In this document: positions 9,101 through 17,542 of the stretch, piece after piece | Position numbering within the stretch: position 1 is the stretch's first letter | Layout of the letters: each line of letters begins with the position of its first letter | Origin: RGIG2094 sp045660065 | Lineage (GTDB): Bacteria > Bacillota > Clostridia > RGIG6154 | Reading direction: 5' to 3' | DNA length: 37,896 nucleotides | NCBI GenBank assembly: GCA_045660065.1 | Contig: JAZRDC010000107.1 | Coordinates: forward strand, 1 to 37,896 | The notes under the pieces: generated by a model | What the model was told of the DNA's origin: nothing | The model's input: only the letters and a program-made list of their open reading frames with translations | The model's database searches: none | Translations under genes and position numbers: made by a program

Positions 9101-12100
9101 ATGAAAAAAGTTCATAAATTAGTCGCCTCAATACTTGCAATGGTTATGTTGCTCACATCGGCAAACTTTGCGGCAATGGCCGCAGAGCTTGCTGATGCAG
9201 CTACTGAAGAAACACCTGCCGCTATTACAACCTTCAGCTTTGGTGAAGGCGGCGGTGAGCTTCCATTGGAAGGTGTTATTGACGGAATTGACATAGATTG
9301 GGAAAACTATGTTGCAGAGTCAACAGGCACTAAATTTACAAGAGATTATAAATTAGGTCTTACAGGCGAATACGATGACGTACCATCTACAGGTACTGAA
9401 GACCGTTTTAAACATGTAAGAGCATCACTTCCTGATGAAGTTCCATGTTTTGCTCCATATACAAGAGCGGAAATTGATGCATCAGCAACAAAGTTCTACG
9501 TTGCACCGGACGGGGATGATAAAAACCCAGGTACAATCGACGAACCATTTGCAACCCCTTACAGAGCTGTAAAAGCGGTAAATGCGTTAAAATCAAAACG
9601 TGGCGGCGTTACAGTTTACTTCAGAGGCGGTGTGTATTCATTATCTAAATCACTTGAACTTACAAACAAAACAAGTGGTTTGGACGAAAAGAACCTTGTG
9701 TTCTTCTCAAACTATAAAGACGAAAAAGTTACATTCGTAGGTTCAGCAGCAGTTCAGGGTAAAGATTTTAAGCCTGCAAGCGATGCTAAGTTTAAATCAA
9801 AAGTTCCTGCACTTGCACAGCCATACGTTGTATCTGTAAATCTTAAAAATTTAGGATTTAAGGATATGGGTACATGGACTAATGCTTCAAGACCTTCACT
9901 TTATGTTGACGGTGCGATTTATGAAATTGCCCGCTGGCCTAACGGTGCCAATACTTCAATGGCACAGTACACAGGTAAAGACGGCAAATTCGGTGTTAAA
10001 AACAAAGGTGTACAGACTACTGCATCAGAACTTGGTGCTGCAGGCTCAGGTACAGGTAATTTTGCATTCAAATATTCAAATCCAAGACCTCATAGCTGGG
10101 AATTTACAGATAATATCTGGATGTTTGGTTACTGGTACGCTGAATGGACAACAGACCACTTAAGAGTTGAAAAATTCGACAAAAACGAATTCGTTGCTTA
10201 TACAAACAAAGGTCTTGCTTACGGTGGTAAGTACGTAAAAGGTAACACATTCTACTACTACAATATTTTTGAAGAATTAGACCAGCCTGGTGAATGGTAC
10301 TTAGACGATAAAACAGGTATGCTTTACATTTACCCGGTAGGCGAACTTAAAGACGATTCAGTTGTTCAGCTTGTAACAACATCATTTGACCTTATTACAC
10401 CAAAAGGTGCAAAATACACAGTAATCAACGAAATCGGTATGGACATGGGTAACAGAGCGGTTGTTTACCAGGATGGCTCAATGTACAACATTGTTCAGCG
10501 TTGCCATGTAAAGAATATGGCAAACTATGCACTTACAGCAGAAAGTGCAAGATTCTGCGGATTTGTCGCAAACTTAGTTGAATCAAACAGTTCCATTCAG
10601 CTTTATGGTGCTGGTGGTTCAGGTAAATCAAACTCACATTTTGTAGAGAATCAAAGAACAGGTAACTTTGCCCAGAACAACTACTGTAAAGTTATTCAGT
10701 TAGGTTCAGGTAAAGGTCACGTTATGAGCCATAACATCGTAAACGGTCAGCGTGGTATGGGTCTTTACGTTAACGGCGGCGGTGAAAGTATTGTTGAATA
10801 CAATGAAGTAATTGCAGGTCCTGACGAACAGTTGGACGCAGGTTCAATCTACGTTAACGGTGGTGCTACCAACTATGGTAACACAATAAGATACAACTAC
10901 CTTAACAAATCAACTACTGTAATGAGAAGTTCACCGTACTGCTTGTACCTTGACGATATCACATCAGGTCAGTTTGTTTACGGTAATATCTTAAGAGAAG
11001 GTAGAACATACCTCCACTCAGGTTCATACAACACTCTTTATAACAACTTTACTTTTGGCAATGGCGATAATTTCGCAAGTATGTCAAACTCAAATAACTA
11101 CAGCTTAACTGCCAACCGTTGGCAGGGTTGGGTTCTTACTGGTACAAGATACACATCAGGTCAGCCGGGCCACTATGGTCTTACATGGATGGACAGATTC
11201 CCTTATCTTTACTACTGGCACTCAACACTTATTGGTCACAGATACGACTTCTTTAACAATCCTAATTACGATGCTACTGAAAAAGGTGACCCTGTAGGTT
11301 GGAAACTTACATCTCCTAAACAGAATGTATACGCTAACAACGTATTCTTAAGTGCAAGACCTAATCTTCAGAACTCAACTCGTGAAGTTGACGAAGTTGA
11401 CAGAAACAACCTTGTATTCAAAGCAGCAGATGTTGAAAAGTTCCAGTTTGTTGACTATGAAAGAGGTATTTTAGACTGTCCTGATGAAGTCTGGGCTGAA
11501 CTTTGCCCTGGCGTTGAACCATTAAAGAAAAATCATCAGTTTGGTATCGTATTCGATCCTGCTACAATTCCTGAACCAATGAAACTTGGTGCAATCAATC
11601 CGCAGGCTCCTGCAAATGATGCTAAGACTCCGATTCTTGCAACCGGCGTAGTTTTAAAATGGAACGAAGTTTATGGTAAATCTTCATACAATGTTAAATT
11701 GGCAAAAGATCCTGAATTTAAAGATATAGTTTTAGATCAGGAACAGCAGGGCGAAACAGTTGCTCTTCCTGAACTTGAATACGATCAGCAGTATTGGTGG
11801 ACAGTTACTACTAATATGTGGACTAACAAGTTCGACCAGACACCTGTTCAGATGCCTGTTTCAACATTTAAGACTATGACTTTAGAAGATGCTGAAAACT
11901 ATGTAGAACTTGATACTGCAACACTTCAGGCTAACATTGCAGATATTGCGAAATTCATCGAACAGGTTAAAATAGTTGAAGAAGGTACACCTGAAGCAGA
12001 AGGATATCCTGCGGATATGCCACTTTACAAAGCAGGTGCAAAAGAAAAACTTCAGAAAATTTATGATGGTGTTCAGGCTAAATTTGAAAAAGGCTTTAAA

Positions 12101-13585
12101 AAGCAGACAGAGGTTGAAGAAATCAACGCTACATTGATGAAGGACTTCTACTTAGCACTGGAAGAAAATGCACTTCCTTATACTGTTGATATCGGTAAAG
12201 GCTCACACACATTTAATGCTGAAACAAAAGCTGTTGACTTTACAGAAAATAATGATAGACTTGGTGTTCATTATAACGGTGACAACGCAGTAATGGACGG
12301 TGGCGGATCAAGTATGCTTGCAAGCCAGAAATTAGCAGTAAGCTCAGGCGCAACAATCAGAATGAATATCTTGTATGAAAAACTTTCATCATGGACAGGT
12401 ATTACATTCAGATCATCAGGTGGTCCTGTATCAGGTAGCTTTACAACTCAGGTAGGTTACGGTGTTGTATTCAAGCCTGATATCATCGAACTTCAGAGAT
12501 ATCCTAAGGTTGGCAGCGATAACGGTATTATTGCTATCGTTGAAAACAACGAAGAAATCTGCCGTGGCGGTGTTCCGTTTGACTTTGAAGCAACAGCAAA
12601 GACAACTAAAGACGGTGTTCACGTTGTTGTTAAGATTGATGATAACACTATTTTCGACTATGTGGATAAAGTTGCTCCTGCTGAAGTAATGGGACCTGGT
12701 TACTACGGTTTCATGCACAACAGTGGTAACATTAAGACAACAATTTCACCATACAGCGGTGCAGGCGGCGGCGGAGATGACGGATTTGTCAGCGTAGTTG
12801 CTCTTGAAAAAGCAATCACAGAAGCATCTAAATTTGAAGCAGGTATCGTTGAAGGCGAAGCAGGCGTAACTGCTAACTATAAAGCAGGTACAAAAGCGAA
12901 ACTTAATGATGCTATTGCAGCAGCAAAAGCAGCAAAAGATACAGTTACTTCAAAAGCAGATGTTACTGCAGCAGTTGAAGCACTTAATGCAGTAGTTGCG
13001 GATGTTAGAATTAACGACGCTAACGACTATACATTTGTCTTGAAAGAATTAGACCTCGGTTTGTGGAAAAACACAAGTCCGCTTTCAATCGCATCAATCG
13101 AAGAAAACGGTGGTATCATTGCTATCGTTCCTGATGAAGGCGAAAGCACTAACTACGAATTTAAGCAGCTCTTAACATCTAAACAGATGATGAAGTTCGG
13201 TCTTAAATACGATAACACAGGTAACTGGGCTGCTATTACTACAAGAAAAGTTACATCAGGAGTTGGCCCAACTCAGTCAAGAGGTTACTTCTTCGTTATC
13301 AAAGACGACTTGATTGAATTCCAGAAATATACTGCTAAGGGCAAAGGTAAGATTCTTGTAACAATTGAAAACAACAATCAGATTGTTAAACCTGCTACAA
13401 CTCACGAAATTGAAGTTGGTTCCGTGAATGTTGAAGGCGGCGTATTGAGTAAACTTATCGTAGACGGTGAAACAATTATCGAATACTTGGATACTGAAGA
13501 TCCAATCTACGAACAGGGTTATTTCTCATTCTTTGTTCACAAAGATCTCGGCAGAGTTGCACTCAGCCCATTGGTTGTAAAATAA
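9101..13585 (+). CDS. Secreted beta-helix protein with FN3-like, FIVAR and lectin-like modules (probable glycan-active enzyme)
   Basis: A 1494-residue exported protein with a signal peptide at 1-28. Residue 131 opens a DUF1565-type entry (KFYVAPDGDD), followed by a right-handed parallel beta-helix to about 840. Within it are IARWPN, PGEWYLDDKTG, LDAGSIY (D579) and YLDD (D618, D619). Similar conserved positions occur in the GH141/GH120-like group of the pectate-lyase superfamily, so glycosidase activity on a plant glycan is plausible. Then follow an FN3-like domain (about 845-930), a FIVAR-type helical domain (about 930-1022), a lectin-like domain (1027-1220), a GGGGDD linker, a second FIVAR (1233-1301) and a second copy of the lectin-like domain (1306-1494). 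A perfect AAGGAGGT (9085-9092) lies eight bases before the ATG. It is the last gene of the surface operon. There is no SLH; attachment may be through partners. Family placement is from memory of motifs. Confidence 0.87.
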   Translation: MKKVHKLVASILAMVMLLTSANFAAMAAELADAATEETPAAITTFSFGEGGGELPLEGVIDGIDIDWENYVAESTGTKFTRDYKLGLTGEYDDVPSTGTEDRFKHVRASLPDEVPCFAPYTRAEIDASATKFYVAPDGDDKNPGTIDEPFATPYRAVKAVNALKSKRGGVTVYFRGGVYSLSKSLELTNKTSGLDEKNLVFFSNYKDEKVTFVGSAAVQGKDFKPASDAKFKSKVPALAQPYVVSVNLKNLGFKDMGTWTNASRPSLYVDGAIYEIARWPNGANTSMAQYTGKDGKFGVKNKGVQTTASELGAAGSGTGNFAFKYSNPRPHSWEFTDNIWMFGYWYAEWTTDHLRVEKFDKNEFVAYTNKGLAYGGKYVKGNTFYYYNIFEELDQPGEWYLDDKTGMLYIYPVGELKDDSVVQLVTTSFDLITPKGAKYTVINEIGMDMGNRAVVYQDGSMYNIVQRCHVKNMANYALTAESARFCGFVANLVESNSSIQLYGAGGSGKSNSHFVENQRTGNFAQNNYCKVIQLGSGKGHVMSHNIVNGQRGMGLYVNGGGESIVEYNEVIAGPDEQLDAGSIYVNGGATNYGNTIRYNYLNKSTTVMRSSPYCLYLDDITSGQFVYGNILREGRTYLHSGSYNTLYNNFTFGNGDNFASMSNSNNYSLTANRWQGWVLTGTRYTSGQPGHYGLTWMDRFPYLYYWHSTLIGHRYDFFNNPNYDATEKGDPVGWKLTSPKQNVYANNVFLSARPNLQNSTREVDEVDRNNLVFKAADVEKFQFVDYERGILDCPDEVWAELCPGVEPLKKNHQFGIVFDPATIPEPMKLGAINPQAPANDAKTPILATGVVLKWNEVYGKSSYNVKLAKDPEFKDIVLDQEQQGETVALPELEYDQQYWWTVTTNMWTNKFDQTPVQMPVSTFKTMTLEDAENYVELDTATLQANIADIAKFIEQVKIVEEGTPEAEGYPADMPLYKAGAKEKLQKIYDGVQAKFEKGFKKQTEVEEINATLMKDFYLALEENALPYTVDIGKGSHTFNAETKAVDFTENNDRLGVHYNGDNAVMDGGGSSMLASQKLAVSSGATIRMNILYEKLSSWTGITFRSSGGPVSGSFTTQVGYGVVFKPDIIELQRYPKVGSDNGIIAIVENNEEICRGGVPFDFEATAKTTKDGVHVVVKIDDNTIFDYVDKVAPAEVMGPGYYGFMHNSGNIKTTISPYSGAGGGGDDGFVSVVALEKAITEASKFEAGIVEGEAGVTANYKAGTKAKLNDAIAAAKAAKDTVTSKADVTAAVEALNAVVADVRINDANDYTFVLKELDLGLWKNTSPLSIASIEENGGIIAIVPDEGESTNYEFKQLLTSKQMMKFGLKYDNTGNWAAITTRKVTSGVGPTQSRGYFFVIKDDLIEFQKYTAKGKGKILVTIENNNQIVKPATTHEIEVGSVNVEGGVLSKLIVDGETIIEYLDTEDPIYEQGYFSFFVHKDLGRVALSPLVVK

Positions 13586-13615
13586 GCACTTTGTTGTGTA
13601 AATCGCAATAAAATT

Positions 13616-13646
13616 ACAAGAGCGGATTTCCGCTCTTGTTTTTTTT
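13616..13646 (+). terminator. Rho-independent terminator of the surface operon
   Basis: A perfect 10-bp stem (ACAAGAGCGG at 13616-13625 with its complement at 13630-13639), a 4-base loop and a run of T residues, 30 bases after the stop of the beta-helix gene. It ends the operon that begins before the window. Confidence 0.9.
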
Positions 13647-13667
13647 ATAAAAAATTACCGTTTTTTT

Positions 13668-13716
13668 ATGTGAAATTTTCATTTCACATTGGGTTAGCAA
13701 CTTTTACATTCTAACC
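13668..13716. promoter_or_regulatory. Pair of inverted repeats upstream of the second beta-helix gene
   Basis: The 254-base gap 13586-13839 holds the terminator, these repeats and the promoter. A palindrome with perfect 9-base arms (ATGTGAAAT, TTTC loop, ATTTCACAT; 13668-13689) is followed by a looser one, GGTTAG (13692-13697) with CTAACC (13711-13716). They lie 50-100 bases upstream of the -35 box, where an operator could sit, but no regulator family can be named. A related half (GAAAT, 4 bases, ATTTCGCATTGAG) occurs near 20203-20224, so the element may instead be an intergenic repeat. Confidence 0.35.
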
Positions 13717-13767
13717 GCTAATAACTTCAAAATATTTGTGTAAAAAATATGAAATTGCAAAATGGTA

Positions 13768-13796
13768 TTGCATTAACTGTGTGTTTGTGATAAAAT
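13768..13796 (+). promoter_or_regulatory. SigA-type promoter of the second beta-helix gene
   Basis: TTGCAT (13768-13773), a 17-base spacer and TAAAAT (13791-13796), preceded by TGTGA, making an extended -10. Transcription should start near 13803, leaving a leader of about 37 bases with the strong site AGGGGGG at 13827-13833. Confidence 0.7.
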
Positions 13797-13839
13797 GTAT
13801 TGTGTATGATTATGAATTATTTTTATAGGGGGGAAATAT

Positions 13840-16800
13840 ATGAAAAAACTAATTTCAGCAGTGCTTGCAATAGTTATGACTGTCTTTTTATTCACAATTC
13901 CTTGCGCTGCAAACGATGGTGTTGACTTCAGAGTCGACGTTAGTTTTGATTATGAAACAAAAGTTATTTATTTCGAGGGAAACGTTTCTACTGCTTATGG
14001 TTCAAAAGATATTACATACTATCTTTTATACCCGAACAAAGTGCAGGACGACATTGCACCGGCAAACGGAAGTGATCTTGTTGTTTCACACTACGGACAG
14101 GTAAAAGCAGATTCAGACGGTGCTTTTTCATCAAGTTTCCGTTACACAGGAAATGAGGGAACATACACACTCTTTATTACATCAGGCAGTGTGTTGAAAG
14201 CATTTTCTATTGACACATCGAAAGATATGGATGTGGTTTCACAGTTGCAACTTGCAGAACTTTACAGTCTTCCTTCAAAGTTTGATGCTATTACAACCAC
14301 AAATGTAAGAGATTCATTCTTTATCCACAAAGAAGAATATGGAAAGGAAATGCCTGTTGTAAGTCCTCGTGCAGTTGATGGACTTTACACAGTTTATGTA
14401 GACAGCGTAAATGGCGACGATGCCACCGCCACAGGCAAAATTGATGCGCCATACAAAACAATCAAAGCAGCACTTTCAGAAAACAAACCTGAAAGCGGTA
14501 TGGTTCTTTGCTTAAGAGCAGGTAACTATTCTGCAAGTGATGCACTTAATATCTCAAATGTTATTGCCACAGAAAGCACACCTTTCTTTGTTACTTCATA
14601 TGAGGGCGAAGAAGTTAATGTTATCGGTGGAGCAGAAATTGGCGCAGACAGTTTTACAAAAGTATCAGACAATAAGATTTTATCAAGACTTGACCCTGCA
14701 GTTTCAGGCAAAATTGTAGTTGCTGATTTAAAAGCAATGGGAATTACAGACTTTGGTGAAATCACAACTTCAAGTTCACCTGTTTTGTTTGTTGGTGACA
14801 GTAAATACACAATCGCCCGTTGGCCAAACGTTGAACTTACAAGCATGATGCACGTTAAAGACGCATTGGGCGAAGAAATGGCAGCTATTTATGAAGACAA
14901 GAATCCGGGATTCACACAGTCAAAGGGTACAGGTGTTATCGACTGCGGTATCATCACAACATCAATGGGTTCACCTTGCGGTAACTACAGAAGATACTCA
15001 AAACGTGCTACTGAACTTAATAATGCAGCAGGTTCAACAGTTTCTAAAGATGAAGGCGCAGAATTCTGCGTTGAAGATATCAGACCATTTTCTTGGGTTG
15101 ACACAGGCAACATCTGGATGTATGTTTCACTCCACGACGAATGGACTCACGATTATGTAAGAGTTACAGAATTCAATCCTGAAACCAGAAGTGTAAGAAC
15201 TGAAACAAGTAACTCTTGGGGTACACAGTATAAAGACTGCAACAAATTCTATTACTACAACGTAATGGAAGAATTAGACTCACCTGGCGAATGGTATGTT
15301 GATGATACAACAGGCAAACTCTATATCTATCCTGCAACAGATATTGCAAATGAAAAAGTATTGTTTGCACCATCATCTACAACAATGTGGACTCTTTCAA
15401 ACTGCGAAAACGTTATTATCGACGGTATCAGCTTTGACCACGCCAGAGGTCAGGCTCTTGAAATCAAGGGTACAAACACAAAGAATGTTGTAGTTCAGAA
15501 CTGTACATTCAAAGATGTTGGTACAGGTGTTTCATTTGAAGGTAAATATTCAGGTGTAATCAACTCTGAATTTATTAACGTTACAGGTGGTAAGAGTATC
15601 AACTTAAAGGGCGGTTCTGATGCAGAACAGGTAGCACTTATTCCTTGCAGATTGTTTGCACAGAACAACAAGATTTACAACTCAAAGGGTATTTCAATGG
15701 CTAAAGTTGGTAACATCGTAAGCCATAACTACCTTTCAAACGTTATCGGATCTTGTGTTTACTTCTCATCTTCAAGAGAAAGTATTGTTGAATACAACGA
15801 AATCGTTGCAGGTCCAAGAGAAACACTTGACTCAGGTGCTATCTACTTGAATGGTAACCAGCAGTTTAACCGTGGTAACCACGTAAGATATAACTATATC
15901 CACGAAACTGGTGCATCAATCGGAAGCCAGATTCCACAGTCAATTTACTTTGACGATATGGCATCTGAAAACTATGCTTACGGTAACTTTATCGTAGGCG
16001 GAAGAATGCTCTTCCACAATGGTAGTGAAATTTCAGTTTATAACAATATTATTATGAGCACACCAGGTACATATCAGCCTGTTAACGTTTCACCTAACTA
16101 TTACAATCAGGCGAACTCAACAAGCTCATCTGTAAGCCCAAGATGGCGTAGAGGTGCTTTGGAGTATGGTACATTTACAAGCTCATTGAAAGCCGGTAAC
16201 GCATTTAATAATGGCGACGGTACAATCGCAGAAGCGTATGCTGAACGTTATCCTAAACTTGCTACATGGGCATCACTTATGTATCAAAGAATTGCAGAAT
16301 ATGAATCACAGAAATCATCAATGACTGCAGTAAAAGCATCACAGCAGAGTAGCTTGTCTTCACCAAAATCAGGTGTAAACCTTAACTTGTACCTTGCGGC
16401 ATCAAGAGAAAATCACTTTGAAAACAACGTATTTATCAATGCTCCGTCAAACGATAACATTACAAAATACGGTTTAATTAAAGGTGACGGCGTTAAAGGT
16501 GCAGGTATAGACTACGGCTGGCTTGAAAATCTGTTTGGCAAGGATGATATTCCGGGGGTAGTTGAAGCAGGTCATATCGATCCTTATGCTGCAAATAACG
16601 TAAGCTTGTCAACAAATCCGTTCTCAGGAACAGATTACGGCGCAGAGTCAGCATACAACACAATCAGAAAAACTGTTTCATCATTTGAAACAATTCCTTA
16701 TGATAAAATCGGTCTTACATCAAGCGATATGTATGCGGCTAACGAAAAAACAACAACAATCACTCCTGCTCATTCAGCAGAAGCAACTGTAGTTCCAACA

Positions 16801-17403
16801 AACGTTTCACTTAAATGGAAAGCGGTAGTTGGTGCACAGATGTATAAAGTTCAGATTTCAGATGACGCAAACTTTACAAACATTATTGATGAAAACACTT
16901 CATTTGAAATGGCATATCAGGTTTCAAAAGAACTTGAAGCTGATAAGCTCTACTACTGGAGAGTTGTTACAATTCCTGTTGCTAAGAACGTAACAGGCGA
17001 GACAATGACATCAGATACATTTATGTTCAAGACTTTAGCAGCTACTGCATCAGGCGACTTTAACAAGTTCGGTGTTACAGACTATGCTTTAGAAGATGAC
17101 GACGGAAATGTTTTAGATGCTATCCCTGAAAACGGCGAATTTAAGGTAAGCGGTTACGCTTATAACTTAACAGGTACAACTAAGGGAGCAAACATCCACG
17201 TTGCTTGCTATGATAAAGACGGAAACCTTATCGCAGTTAAGTCATGCGGTATTGAAGCGGCAGGGGAATCTGTTGGTACAGGTACATTCTCAGGCAAATT
17301 TATCACAGATAAGTTCAAAGCACCGGGCACAAAGAATATAAAAATCTTCACCTGGTCAATTGACGGTAATATGATACCATATTCCTTTGTTAAGGAATTA
17401 TAA
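13840..17403 (+). CDS. Secreted beta-helix protein, paralogue of the 9101 gene (probable glycan-active enzyme)
   Basis: A 1187-residue exported protein. The signal peptide (about 1-25) is followed by an Ig-like domain (26-130) related to that of the SLH protein at 4765. Residue 183 begins a DUF1565-like entry (YVDSVNGDD), then a right-handed parallel beta-helix to about 960. Motifs shared with the neighbouring paralogue are IARWPN, FYYYNVMEELD, PGEWYVDDTTG, LDSGAIY (D664) and YFDD (D705, D706). The acidic residues are the obvious candidates for catalysis if this is a GH141/GH120-like glycosidase. An FN3-like domain (977-1067) and a C-terminal domain (1075-1187, ending IKIFTWS then MIPYS) complete it; the latter resembles the end of the giant protein at 1-4745. 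ATG follows AGGGGGG. It is monocistronic, with its own promoter and terminator, and has no SLH or LPXTG anchor. Confidence 0.88.
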   Translation: MKKLISAVLAIVMTVFLFTIPCAANDGVDFRVDVSFDYETKVIYFEGNVSTAYGSKDITYYLLYPNKVQDDIAPANGSDLVVSHYGQVKADSDGAFSSSFRYTGNEGTYTLFITSGSVLKAFSIDTSKDMDVVSQLQLAELYSLPSKFDAITTTNVRDSFFIHKEEYGKEMPVVSPRAVDGLYTVYVDSVNGDDATATGKIDAPYKTIKAALSENKPESGMVLCLRAGNYSASDALNISNVIATESTPFFVTSYEGEEVNVIGGAEIGADSFTKVSDNKILSRLDPAVSGKIVVADLKAMGITDFGEITTSSSPVLFVGDSKYTIARWPNVELTSMMHVKDALGEEMAAIYEDKNPGFTQSKGTGVIDCGIITTSMGSPCGNYRRYSKRATELNNAAGSTVSKDEGAEFCVEDIRPFSWVDTGNIWMYVSLHDEWTHDYVRVTEFNPETRSVRTETSNSWGTQYKDCNKFYYYNVMEELDSPGEWYVDDTTGKLYIYPATDIANEKVLFAPSSTTMWTLSNCENVIIDGISFDHARGQALEIKGTNTKNVVVQNCTFKDVGTGVSFEGKYSGVINSEFINVTGGKSINLKGGSDAEQVALIPCRLFAQNNKIYNSKGISMAKVGNIVSHNYLSNVIGSCVYFSSSRESIVEYNEIVAGPRETLDSGAIYLNGNQQFNRGNHVRYNYIHETGASIGSQIPQSIYFDDMASENYAYGNFIVGGRMLFHNGSEISVYNNIIMSTPGTYQPVNVSPNYYNQANSTSSSVSPRWRRGALEYGTFTSSLKAGNAFNNGDGTIAEAYAERYPKLATWASLMYQRIAEYESQKSSMTAVKASQQSSLSSPKSGVNLNLYLAASRENHFENNVFINAPSNDNITKYGLIKGDGVKGAGIDYGWLENLFGKDDIPGVVEAGHIDPYAANNVSLSTNPFSGTDYGAESAYNTIRKTVSSFETIPYDKIGLTSSDMYAANEKTTTITPAHSAEATVVPTNVSLKWKAVVGAQMYKVQISDDANFTNIIDENTSFEMAYQVSKELEADKLYYWRVVTIPVAKNVTGETMTSDTFMFKTLAATASGDFNKFGVTDYALEDDDGNVLDAIPENGEFKVSGYAYNLTGTTKGANIHVACYDKDGNLIAVKSCGIEAAGESVGTGTFSGKFITDKFKAPGTKNIKIFTWSIDGNMIPYSFVKEL

Positions 17404-17404
17404 T

Positions 17405-17436
17405 AAAAAATATCCACCTTCGGGTGGATATTTTTT
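17405..17436. terminator. Bidirectional terminator between the beta-helix gene and rhaA
   Basis: A 14-bp stem (AAAAAATATCCACC with its complement) and a TTCG tetraloop (17419-17422). T runs follow it when read from either strand, so it can end both the + strand beta-helix gene directly before it and the - strand rhaA transcript. The rest of the 139-base gap is AT-rich. Confidence 0.9.
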
Positions 17437-17455
17437 TAATTAATAATGAATAATT

Positions 17456-17533
17456 TCAGTATGCAATTTTAAAGTTATATCGTTGCTTTTTATATAATTC
17501 AAGCCATTTTTGTGCTCTGGACGTTTTTAACAT
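17456..17533 (-). CDS. Possible 25-residue microprotein or gene remnant downstream of rhaA
   Basis: Nine bases after the rhaA stop, on the same strand, ATG opens a 25-codon frame ending in TGA. The predicted peptide is basic and aromatic-rich (starts MLKTSRAQKWLEL, contains LYKKQRYNFK) and looks more protein-like than random AT-rich DNA. A GGAG directly abuts the ATG with no spacer, so initiation is poorly supported unless coupled to rhaA termination. It could equally be the surviving 3' end of a lost gene. It matches nothing I recognise. Confidence 0.2.
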   Translation of the reverse strand: MLKTSRAQKWLELYKKQRYNFKIAY

Positions 17534-17542
17534 CTCCACTTA

